Below are positions 7,917 to 15,577 of a stretch of DNA of 64,000 bases, piece by piece; position 1 is the stretch's first letter, and every line of letters starts with the position of its first letter. The position numbers and the translations under genes were made by a program. Origin of the DNA: CAZOLI01 sp964580675 (GTDB taxonomy: Bacteria > Planctomycetota > MHYJ01 > CAYXQY01). The notes beneath the pieces are model-generated. The model searched no databases and was not told the origin of the DNA. It saw only the letters and a list, made by a program, of their open reading frames with translations. The stretch covers positions 62,001 through 126,000 of the forward strand of contig CAZOLI010000003.1 of NCBI GenBank assembly GCA_964580675.1, given 5' to 3'.

Positions 7917-9278
7917 TCAGCAGAATTGATACTCCGCCGTGGACAGCAAAAGGTGCAATCCGTTTCGGAGGCTGTCCCCGGAAACGTCCGAGGGTTTAAA
8001 CGGATCGTCCGCTCCGGCATCCGGAACAAGTACCTTCCTTATTTCTTCCTGATCGGCCGACGAAAGATCACGGCTCAATAACCGGTTACAAATTTCGTCC
8101 ATCGCGTTGCCGACCGATTGATTCCCGAACGACGAAACATACGATTCGGGCTCAAATGAATACCTGTCCTTCAGAACCAGTTCGCCGGCGGTGTTAAACC
8201 GGCTCAGCAACCACCGGGTGTTGATCCATTCCCTGCCCGAAGGCCACCCGGAGACATTCGGGGGATAAAACAGGTTCTGGCCCATCTCCGAAAGGGCCGA
8301 CTCTCCTTTTTTCCATAATTTTTCGTTCGGGGAAAGGTCAAGATCGTGAACAAGTCCAACGAAGAGTTCCACTGGATTCTTTATTCGGGAACCCATGGCC
8401 TTCTCGGAATAAAAAGCACGGGAGCGAAACATCTCTCTCAGCACCGGGGCAAGTTGATAATTCTGTTTGGCAAGCGTTGCACCCAGACCGCGAACGATCT
8501 TCTCCTCCGGCTCCGGATAGGCAAAAAACGACCAGAGCTTGCGGACGATAAACATTGGTGTTGCTTCCTGTTTCAGGATGATCCGAAGAACGTCATTTCC
8601 GTCAAACATTCCCTGGTGACCCAGAAATTCCTTGGTGCCTGGATCATGGGCCTTCTTCTTGAAATGAAAGGCTTCGTTCTGCACCGTCCATCCCGTCAGT
8701 GCCCGGGCCACCTCCTTAATGTCCTTTTCCGTGTAATTGCCCAGGCCCATCGTAAACAATTCCATCAATTCCCGCGCGAGGTTTTCGTTCGGGTTTCCCC
8801 GGCGGTTCTGCGTGTTGTCCAGGTACATCAACATCGCGGGGGAACGGATGGTTTCACGCAGGAGCACGGCGAAATCTCCGGCGGCATGGTTCCGGAAGAC
8901 GTGATTCAGGTCATTGTTGAGCTCGGCGCTTCGCACCTTGTCCGCCGACGTGGCAAAATGGCCGTGCCAGAACAACGTCAGTTTTTCCCGGAGGGGATGA
9001 TCCGTTTGAATCATGCGCCGGATCCATTCCCGTTTCATTCCCCTGAGGAGTTGCCGGTTTCCTTTGTTGTGGATTCCCGGTTCTAGAAGTGGTTCCGGAG
9101 AATTCTCCTTCCCCTGATCGGCAAACGTAAGCAGGTGATCCACGGATTTTTGGGGACCCAGTTCCAGCAATTTTTTCATCCGTTCCTCGGGCCCGCCGAA
9201 CCCGGCCCGATTTAACAGATGGCGGGCCCGTTCCCGGTTCCAGTTTTCCGCCGAAACGGGATCAAGTGGACCGGCCAT
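7917..9278 (-). CDS. DUF1800 family protein
   Basis: Partner of the downstream DUF1501 gene; such pairs are common in Planctomycetota and Bacteroidetes and are suspected to act together on extracellular polymers, with no defined reaction. The 453-residue protein shows the family landmarks RHLLNRAGFGGPEERMKKLL at the N-terminus, REKLTLFWHGHFATS, NENLARELMELFTMG and VARALTGW. ATG 9278 was chosen over the longer frame (to 9356) because it has GGGGAGG upstream and matches where family homology starts. No signal peptide is apparent, unlike its partner. Confidence 0.9.
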   Translation of the reverse strand: MAGPLDPVSAENWNRERARHLLNRAGFGGPEERMKKLLELGPQKSVDHLLTFADQGKENSPEPLLEPGIHNKGNRQLLRGMKREWIRRMIQTDHPLREKLTLFWHGHFATSADKVRSAELNNDLNHVFRNHAAGDFAVLLRETIRSPAMLMYLDNTQNRRGNPNENLARELMELFTMGLGNYTEKDIKEVARALTGWTVQNEAFHFKKKAHDPGTKEFLGHQGMFDGNDVLRIILKQEATPMFIVRKLWSFFAYPEPEEKIVRGLGATLAKQNYQLAPVLREMFRSRAFYSEKAMGSRIKNPVELFVGLVHDLDLSPNEKLWKKGESALSEMGQNLFYPPNVSGWPSGREWINTRWLLSRFNTAGELVLKDRYSFEPESYVSSFGNQSVGNAMDEICNRLLSRDLSSADQEEIRKVLVPDAGADDPFKPSDVSGDSLRNGLHLLLSTAEYQFC

Positions 9279-9410
9279 TCTGACCTCCCCTAAATTGGAC
9301 GCCCTGAAAAATATTGGAAATGCCCGGAAAAGGAGGCAATTATGATTTTTCACCAATTACCAACCTCCCGAATACCGTGCTTCTGCAGTATATCATCACA
9401 AACCAAAAAA

Positions 9411-9439
9411 TTGAAACAACAATTGGTTTATGATAGGAT
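9411..9439 (+). promoter_or_regulatory. Candidate sigma70 promoter of the nuo operon
   Basis: TTGAAA (9411-9416), 17 bp spacer, TAGGAT (9434-9439). Transcription would begin near 9446 and leave a leader of about 50 nt before nuoA. The same -35/-10 form occurs upstream of frr. Confidence 0.45.
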
Positions 9440-9477
9440 TATTAACCTGTATCTGCAGTCATACATCTTGATTTCAT

Positions 9478-9494
9478 AAGGGTCGTCAACCCTT
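9478..9494 (+). promoter_or_regulatory. Small hairpin over the nuoA ribosome-binding region
   Basis: AAGGGT (9478-9483) and ACCCTT (9489-9494) form a 6 bp stem with a 5 nt loop that ends one base before the nuoA ATG. The only Shine-Dalgarno-like bases (AAGGG) are in the 5' arm, so folding could hide the start site. Confidence 0.35.
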
Positions 9495-9495
9495 T

Positions 9496-9849
9496 ATGAG
9501 CATATATCTGCCTCTTCTTGCAACCATTGGCACTGCGAGCGTTGTGGCGGTTGGTATGTTGCTCGTTGACACCCTTGTGGGACCGAACTTCTCGGATGCC
9601 GAAAAAGAAAAACCGTATGAATGCGGGGTCGAACGAAGCAGTGACGCCAAAAAGAATGTTCGGGCCCCGTTTTTCTCCACGGCTCTGCTGTTCCTCGTGT
9701 TCGGCGTGGAACTTGCCTTTCTCTTTGTGTGGGCGATCGAGTTTCGGACCCTTGCATGGGCCGGTTTCGTGGAGATGCTCGTGTTCGCCGGATTTCTCGT
9801 TCTCGGACTTGCATATGCCTGGCGAAAGGGAGGTCTACAGTGGGAATAG
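9496..9849 (+). CDS. nuoA: NADH-quinone oxidoreductase subunit A
   Basis: Membrane subunit of respiratory complex I. The 117-residue protein has three predicted transmembrane helices (about residues 5-29, 61-83 and 87-109) and the conserved EKEKPYECGVE segment in the first cytoplasmic loop, followed by FSTALLFLVFGVELAFL. It is the first gene of a nuoA-B-C-D-EF run and overlaps the likely nuoB start by 10 bp. Confidence 0.96.
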   Translation: MSIYLPLLATIGTASVVAVGMLLVDTLVGPNFSDAEKEKPYECGVERSSDAKKNVRAPFFSTALLFLVFGVELAFLFVWAIEFRTLAWAGFVEMLVFAGFLVLGLAYAWRKGGLQWE

Positions 9850-10403
9850 AAGTACTGTTCGGCAAATCATTTATCACGTCCAAACTGGACAAACTAATTA
9901 ACTGGGGGCGAAAGTACTCCATTTATCCCCTGCCCTTCGGGACAGCCTGCTGCGGAATTGAATACATGTCCGTGCTGGCTTCCTATTACGATATTGCGAG
10001 ATTCGGGGCCGAGGTGGTACGGTTCAGTCCCCGTCAGAGTGATTGCCTGATCGTCGCCGGTACCATCAATCAGAAAATGGCACCGGTCCTCCGACGGATT
10101 TACGACCAGATGCTCGAGCCCAAATGGGTCATCTCCATGGGGGCCTGTGCAAGTGCCGGTTGTTTTTATGATAATTACGCCGTTGTCCAGGGGATCGACC
10201 GGTTTCTTCCGGTGGATGTGTACATTGCGGGATGCCCGCCCAAACCGGAAGGCGTTCTTCAGGCACTCACCAAACTTCAGGACAAAATAGACACCGAATC
10301 CGTGCTTGAACGACCGAGGGGACAGGAGAAGGATTCCCTTCAGGAAAATTATGCAACCATGGATGAGGAATGGGACGAATGGGCACGCCAGGCAGCGCAG
10401 TAA
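9840..10403 (+). CDS. nuoB: NADH-quinone oxidoreductase subunit B
   Basis: Carries the N2 [4Fe-4S] cluster next to the quinone site of complex I. The 187-residue product contains PFGTACCGIEYMS with the paired cysteines, MGACASAGCFYDNY and VYIAGCPPKPEGVLQAL, giving the four cluster ligands. The open frame runs further upstream, but GTG 9840 is the sensible start: GGGAGG lies 6-7 nt before it and homology begins here. It overlaps the end of nuoA by 10 bp, so translation is coupled. The usual ACANSGG reads ACASAGC, a small deviation that adds an extra Cys. Confidence 0.95.
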   Translation: MGIEVLFGKSFITSKLDKLINWGRKYSIYPLPFGTACCGIEYMSVLASYYDIARFGAEVVRFSPRQSDCLIVAGTINQKMAPVLRRIYDQMLEPKWVISMGACASAGCFYDNYAVVQGIDRFLPVDVYIAGCPPKPEGVLQALTKLQDKIDTESVLERPRGQEKDSLQENYATMDEEWDEWARQAAQ

Positions 10404-10969
10404 ATCAAAACTACGACATCATCGACGATCTCCAGAGCGTCTTCCCGGACGAAATTACCGTGGAAGAAACAAAAGGAGATTACCCGTCGGTCCGTTTCCC
10501 GAGGGAACAGGTACGACCCGTTTTGAACCACCTATTTGAAGAACGGAATTACCGGATGCTTTCCGATCTTGCCGGGGCCGATTTCCCGGACCGGGAACCC
10601 CGCCTCGAGGTCATTTATAATGTGTACAACATAGAGGAGGGGAACCGGTTGCTTCTTCACACCGGGGTGCCCGAAGATGACCCGACCATAGATTCCGTGA
10701 CCACAATCTGGAAAGCAGCACGCTGGTACGAACGGGAGGTGTACGACATGTACGGGGTGACGTTCCGGGAACATCCTCAGCACAAGCGCATTCTCCTGTA
10801 CGAAGAATTCGAAGGACATCCCCTTCGAAAAGATTATCCGATGAAAAAACGGCAGCCCCTGCCGATGTACTACGAAAAAGATCAGGAACAGACGGAACCC
10901 GACAAATCGAGTTCCTCCCCCGACGCTCCATCCCCGGAATCCCCCGAACGAAACACGCCGGAGGAATGA
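10370..10969 (+). CDS. nuoC: NADH-quinone oxidoreductase subunit C
   Basis: The 30 kDa peripheral-arm subunit of complex I. About 199 residues with the signature WYEREVYDMYGVTFREHPQHKRILLYEEFEGHPLRKDYPM split over residues 120-165. The last 30 residues are a Ser/Pro/Glu-rich tail. The start overlaps nuoB by 34 bp; ATG 10379, three codons later, has a better-placed GAGGA and is an alternative. nuoC and nuoD are separate genes here, with 88 bp between them. Confidence 0.94.
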   Translation: MGRMGTPGSAVNQNYDIIDDLQSVFPDEITVEETKGDYPSVRFPREQVRPVLNHLFEERNYRMLSDLAGADFPDREPRLEVIYNVYNIEEGNRLLLHTGVPEDDPTIDSVTTIWKAARWYEREVYDMYGVTFREHPQHKRILLYEEFEGHPLRKDYPMKKRQPLPMYYEKDQEQTEPDKSSSSPDAPSPESPERNTPEE

Positions 10970-11057
10970 AAACATCCGGAGAACCATTGCTCCCGTCCTT
11001 CCGGGGATGAACTTCAAACCACGTTTCGTATTCTTCTGAACAAACGCAAACGCAGCC

Positions 11058-12275
11058 ATGAACATTCAGCAGATGATGGATTCGGTGGAGGTGGAAGAAG
11101 ATCACCTCGACAGCAAATCCACGCTGAACATCGGTCCATCCCATCCCGCCACCCACGGCGTACTTCGCTACTTCCTGGAGATGGACTCGGAGGTGATCGA
11201 ATCGTGTGAGGTGGATATTGGTTACCTGCACCGGGGGTTCGAGATATCGGCCGAAAACCGGAAATGGACCCAGATTATCCCCTACACCGACCGGCTGAAC
11301 TATATGAGCGCGATCCTGAACAACATCGGGTTCTGCAAAGCCGTCGAAGATCTTTGCGAGGTCGAGATTCCCGACCGGGCCAAATACATCCGTATGATCA
11401 CGGGGGAACTGGCCCGGATCGCCGATCACCTCGTGAACATCGGCACCCACGCCGTGGACATGGGAGCACTCACCAACTTCTGGTACTTCTTCCGGGCCCG
11501 GGAGGAAATTTACGAAATGCTCGAATCCCTCTGCGGAGCGCGATTGACCAATACCTACGCACGGATCGGAGGGGTTGCCTGGGATTTTCCGGACGGATGG
11601 GCCGAAAAATGCAGACGATTTATCAACGAGAGCCTACCCGAAACACTTGATGACGTGGATCACATCCTGACGCGGAATCGCATTTTTATGGATCGCACCG
11701 TCGGGGTAGGTGCCATAAGCAAAGAAGACGCCATTAATTACTCGTACACGGGGCCGAGCCTCCGGGCCTGCGGGGTTCCGTACGACATACGAAAAGTCAA
11801 ACCGTATCATAACTATGACGAGGTGGACTTCGAGGTCCCCACCTTTGAGAACGGAGATGCTTACGACCGGTACCGGGTCCGCATGGAGGAGATGAAACAG
11901 AGCCGGCGGATTATTCAGCAGGCCTTTGACCAGCTTCCACCGGGACCGGTGATGGCCGACGAACCCCGTTATGTGCGGCCCGAAAAAGAAGACGTCTACA
12001 CGAAAATGGAAGCCATGATCCGCCACTTCAAAATTGAAATGGAAGGATTGGAACCACCGGAAGGTCGAATATACTCCTGTGTGGAAGCGGGAAATGGCGA
12101 ACTTGGATTTTACATCATAAGCGACGGCACCGGGGTGCCTTACCGGGTCCGATGCCGACCTCCCTGCTTCCCGCTGCTCTCCTCCATGGAAGACACCGTG
12201 GTCGGTCACATGATTCCGGACCTGATTTCCACCCTGGCCAGCCTAAACATCATCGCCGGGGAGCTTGAACGCTAA
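11058..12275 (+). CDS. nuoD: NADH-quinone oxidoreductase subunit D
   Basis: The 49 kDa subunit that forms the quinone-binding cavity with NuoB. The 405-residue protein starts with LNIGPSHPATHGVLRYFLEM and contains DIGYLHRGFE, YTDRLNYMSA, ELARIADHLVNIGTHAVDMGA and, near the end, RCRPPCFPLLSS. Length and order match the family. It follows nuoC after an 88 bp gap and is closely followed by the nuoEF fusion. Confidence 0.96.
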   Translation: MNIQQMMDSVEVEEDHLDSKSTLNIGPSHPATHGVLRYFLEMDSEVIESCEVDIGYLHRGFEISAENRKWTQIIPYTDRLNYMSAILNNIGFCKAVEDLCEVEIPDRAKYIRMITGELARIADHLVNIGTHAVDMGALTNFWYFFRAREEIYEMLESLCGARLTNTYARIGGVAWDFPDGWAEKCRRFINESLPETLDDVDHILTRNRIFMDRTVGVGAISKEDAINYSYTGPSLRACGVPYDIRKVKPYHNYDEVDFEVPTFENGDAYDRYRVRMEEMKQSRRIIQQAFDQLPPGPVMADEPRYVRPEKEDVYTKMEAMIRHFKIEMEGLEPPEGRIYSCVEAGNGELGFYIISDGTGVPYRVRCRPPCFPLLSSMEDTVVGHMIPDLISTLASLNIIAGELER

Positions 12276-12294
12276 ATCACAGCAACTGAATCCA

Positions 12295-14154
12295 ATGCCC
12301 CAAACAACCACCGAAGAAACGGACCTATCCATTTCATTTTCGGACAAAAACCGGGAGCGTATTCAGGAATTGCTCTCACGCTATCCCCGGAACCTTTCCG
12401 CCCTGCAGGAGGTCCTGAAGATTGCTCAAAAACAGTTCGGGGAAATCAATGAAAAGGTCGAATTGCTGGTGGCCGAAACGCTGGATGTCAGTCCGATCAA
12501 AGTATACGAAGTGGTCAACTTTTACGGGAACCTGTGGGAGGGACCGTACCCGGAAAAACGGTTTAAAGTCTGTACCGGTCTCAGCTGCCAGCTCCGCGGA
12601 GCCGACGAGGTCGTGGACACCCTCTGTGACCATTACGACGTAATGGAGGGAGAACTGGATCCGGACAAAGACATCCTGATCCGGGAAATGGAATGCATTG
12701 CCGCCTGTGACGGAGCCCCGGCCGTCATTTTCAACGACTCCGTTATACCGGATCTGGATCCCGAATCCGCCAGAGAACTTGCGGAGGAGGCCGATGCCGA
12801 CGCTTCGGGCATCCCCTCCCCCGACGACCAGAAACCCCAGAAACGTCCCGACGCCTCCAAACAGGTCCTGACGGCCAGAATGGACCACGACGATTCCCAC
12901 ACACTTGAACGATACCGGAAGGAAGGCGGATACGAAGCAGCGGAAAAAGCCCTGACCGAAATGACACCGGAGGAAGTGACCGAAACCGTAAAAGAAGCCG
13001 GGGTGCAGGGACGGGGAGGAGCCGGATTTCCGGCTGGCGTAAAATGGAGTTTCATTCCCGATCCCGACGAACTGGACCGTCCCATTTACCTGACGGTAAA
13101 CGCGGACGAAAGTGAGCCCGGTACATTTAAAGACCGGTTGATTCTGGAAGAGGATCCCCACCAGCTGCTGGAGGGCATTATCCTATGCTGTTATGCCGTG
13201 GGAGCCCACACCAGTTACATTTACATCCGTGGAAAATTCGGCAAAGGATACCGGCGTATCCGGTCGGCCATCAACGATGCATACGAAGCGGGATTGCTCG
13301 GGGAGGACCTGTTTGACACCGGCTTCGACCTCGATGTATATCCCCACCGTGGTGGCGGGGCATACATCTGTGGCGAGGAAACCGCCATGCTCGAATCCCT
13401 GGAAGGGAAGAAAGCACTCCCACGAATTCGTCCGCCGTTTCCGGCACAGAAAGGTCTTTATGATTGTCCCACGGTCGTCAACAACGTAGAAACCCTGTCC
13501 AATGTGCCCCACATCATCGAACACGGAGCCGAATGGTACAAGAACCTCGGCGGTGACCCGGAAAATCCCGGGACTCGCCTGTTCTGCGTGAGCGGCGATG
13601 TGGCCCGACCGGGCATCTACGAAGCACCATTGGACATTCCCGCTGAAGAACTCCTTTACGACCTGGCCGGAGGAGTTCGGAATGACAACGACCTCAAAGC
13701 CTTCATCCCGGGCGGAGCTTCTGCTCCTGTGCTTACGCCTGACGAAATGGACGTTCGCATGGATTATGGATCACTGCAGGACGTCGGTTCGATTGCGGGA
13801 TCGGGCGGTGTGATGGTCATTGACGACACCCGCTGCATGCTCCGTGTACTGCAGAACTTCGAACACTTTTTTCACGTGGAATCCTGCGGTCAGTGCACGC
13901 CATGCCGGGAGGGAACCGGATGGGCCGAAAAGGTCATCACCCGGGTGGAAAACGGCAACGGCCGGGACAACGACATGAAATTACTCAAAAACATGAAGGA
14001 ACGTATCCAGGGAAAAACCATCTGCGCGCTGGCGGACGGCGCCGTGGGACCGCTCGAGAGCATCGTCAACAAATACGAGGACGAAATCCAGCGGCACATC
14101 GACGAACAGGAATGTCCCTTTCGGAACGAGAACACCGAGGAACGTTCTTCGTAG
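12295..14154 (+). CDS. nuoEF: Fused NADH dehydrogenase subunits E and F
   Basis: Residues about 15-150 are NuoE: the N1a [2Fe-2S] ligands CTGLSC and CIAAC, and LDVSPIKVYEVVNFYG. After a polar linker (about 165-205) comes NuoF: the FMN/NADH-binding VQGRGGAGFPAGVKWSF, GGGAYICGEETAMLESLEG, and SCGQCTPCREG with a later Cys (CALADGAVGPLESIV) for the N3 [4Fe-4S] cluster. All expected cysteines are present, so both halves look functional. Separate nuoE and nuoF genes are the norm. ATG 12295 was chosen; the frame also offers a TTG at 12265 overlapping nuoD. No nuoG or later subunit follows; the next gene is on the other strand. Confidence 0.93.
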   Translation: MPQTTTEETDLSISFSDKNRERIQELLSRYPRNLSALQEVLKIAQKQFGEINEKVELLVAETLDVSPIKVYEVVNFYGNLWEGPYPEKRFKVCTGLSCQLRGADEVVDTLCDHYDVMEGELDPDKDILIREMECIAACDGAPAVIFNDSVIPDLDPESARELAEEADADASGIPSPDDQKPQKRPDASKQVLTARMDHDDSHTLERYRKEGGYEAAEKALTEMTPEEVTETVKEAGVQGRGGAGFPAGVKWSFIPDPDELDRPIYLTVNADESEPGTFKDRLILEEDPHQLLEGIILCCYAVGAHTSYIYIRGKFGKGYRRIRSAINDAYEAGLLGEDLFDTGFDLDVYPHRGGGAYICGEETAMLESLEGKKALPRIRPPFPAQKGLYDCPTVVNNVETLSNVPHIIEHGAEWYKNLGGDPENPGTRLFCVSGDVARPGIYEAPLDIPAEELLYDLAGGVRNDNDLKAFIPGGASAPVLTPDEMDVRMDYGSLQDVGSIAGSGGVMVIDDTRCMLRVLQNFEHFFHVESCGQCTPCREGTGWAEKVITRVENGNGRDNDMKLLKNMKERIQGKTICALADGAVGPLESIVNKYEDEIQRHIDEQECPFRNENTEERSS

Positions 14155-14200
14155 GAGCGCCTTCAGGGCTTTGAAACGAACTGAAGCATTCCGGAGGAGG

Positions 14201-15418
14201 TCAGAAACAGTAATTTCCCCCCGGGACCCAATCGCAACCTCCCCTTCCTTGCAGATTGTTCGTTTTAACCTTTCCTTTGATCTGACCGCTCATATTGATG
14301 CGCAGGACCGTACCGTCCATCAGGAGAAGAAACACTTCATCCTGATTCGATGACGTCCGGGCGAGGTCCACCGGCGGCGATTCCGTTTTCAATTCCGTCG
14401 AATGCGTGAGATAAAAATTGCGCACCTCCAATCTCCCGAGTTCTTCTCTTCCCAGCAGGTACACAGACGAACCGTCTCCGGCCCAAACCACGTCCTCCAG
14501 TGGTTTACCAAATGAATAAAAACGGGATCGTTCTTCGGAACCCGAGCTGGAAAGATCGCTCAGACCGTCCTTTTTCTCCCCGAAGGGTTTCTTTTTTCTT
14601 GCAGTAAAAAGTATTTTCGATCCTGTCAGGGACAAAAAAAGCGGTTTCTCGTCCGCAATATTTACGTTCTTCTTCTTTTTTTTCGTTCCGGTTTGCCAGT
14701 TCCAGATTGCCACGTATTTGCCCGTTCGAATGCCAAGGAGAGGATCGCTTTCGGCAAACTCCATTCGTAGTACGGGCGATCCGGCCGGGTTTATCCGCGT
14801 CGTCACCTGATCTTCTTTTCGATCAAAGATCATGACACGGTCACCCTCCGGTTCCGGTATGGCCAGATACATGCCGTCTGGGGAGATGGCCACCGTTTTC
14901 GCCCCGTTTGTGGTTTGCCCGAAATCCCGGACCACCTTTCGGGTTACCATTGAGTACATCTGAACGTTTCCGTTATAGGGGGCAACGAGCATCCAGTGTT
15001 TATCCGGAAGAATCCCGTAATCCTCGATATCCCACTTGTATTTGGCAGCGGACACCAGCACATGTTTTAAGCGTTGCTCTTTTTCCGGATTTTCTACCTT
15101 GTCCAACTTCTTCTGTAGAAGTGATATAACAATTTCCTGATGTTCCGACCGAATCAGTTCCTTCAACTTCTTCGTCGCCCTCGTTCGAGTTTTATAATCC
15201 TTTTCATCAAGTTTGTCGCACAGGTTATTTACCTTCTTCTTTAATTTATTCTTCGTTTCCGTCTTCGTTTTGTTTTCGCCGTCATCCCCTTCCGACGGCT
15301 GTGCATCCACCGACAAACCTCCCCCCGTCCCCAGAACAAACAGGAGCGTTAGACCCAGTGCGATAGATGAATTTCGAATGGGCAGAGAACACATAAATGA
15401 TCCCGGCGTCTTTACCAC
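14201..15418 (-). CDS. Secreted HEAT/WD40-like protein
   Basis: A 405-residue protein of unknown function. It has a hydrophobic signal segment (about residues 16-38), a Lys/Glu-rich linker, a HEAT-like repeat (DYKTRTRATKKLKELI, then a stretch ending PEKEQRLKHVL) and then WD40-like strands (TVAISPDGMYLAIPEPEGD, WAGDGSSVYLLG, DEVFLLLMDGTVLRI) consistent with a partial beta-propeller. This combination is familiar from planctomycete surface proteins, where a scaffold role is usually assumed. It is convergent with nuoEF, 46 bp away. The small frame at 5632 carries a similar HEAT-like unit. Confidence 0.65.
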   Translation of the reverse strand: MVKTPGSFMCSLPIRNSSIALGLTLLFVLGTGGGLSVDAQPSEGDDGENKTKTETKNKLKKKVNNLCDKLDEKDYKTRTRATKKLKELIRSEHQEIVISLLQKKLDKVENPEKEQRLKHVLVSAAKYKWDIEDYGILPDKHWMLVAPYNGNVQMYSMVTRKVVRDFGQTTNGAKTVAISPDGMYLAIPEPEGDRVMIFDRKEDQVTTRINPAGSPVLRMEFAESDPLLGIRTGKYVAIWNWQTGTKKKKKNVNIADEKPLFLSLTGSKILFTARKKKPFGEKKDGLSDLSSSGSEERSRFYSFGKPLEDVVWAGDGSSVYLLGREELGRLEVRNFYLTHSTELKTESPPVDLARTSSNQDEVFLLLMDGTVLRINMSGQIKGKVKTNNLQGRGGCDWVPGGNYCF

Positions 15419-15577
15419 AACTTATCCTCTACTCTTTCTTATTGTATTCTACAACTTCTCCAGAATCACCCAAACACCCGCTTATTCCTTAAAATAACCC
15501 CTTATTCTTCCCAATCTGGGCCAACAACGACGTATGAAGTCCTGGGCCTCCGGGGCCCGACACCCGCAATCCCGTTA

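Noticed and set aside
13860..13880. parS-like string TTTTTTCACGTGGAAT inside nuoEF
   Set aside because: Only one half fits the TTTCACGTGAAA core; it is coding sequence and probably chance.
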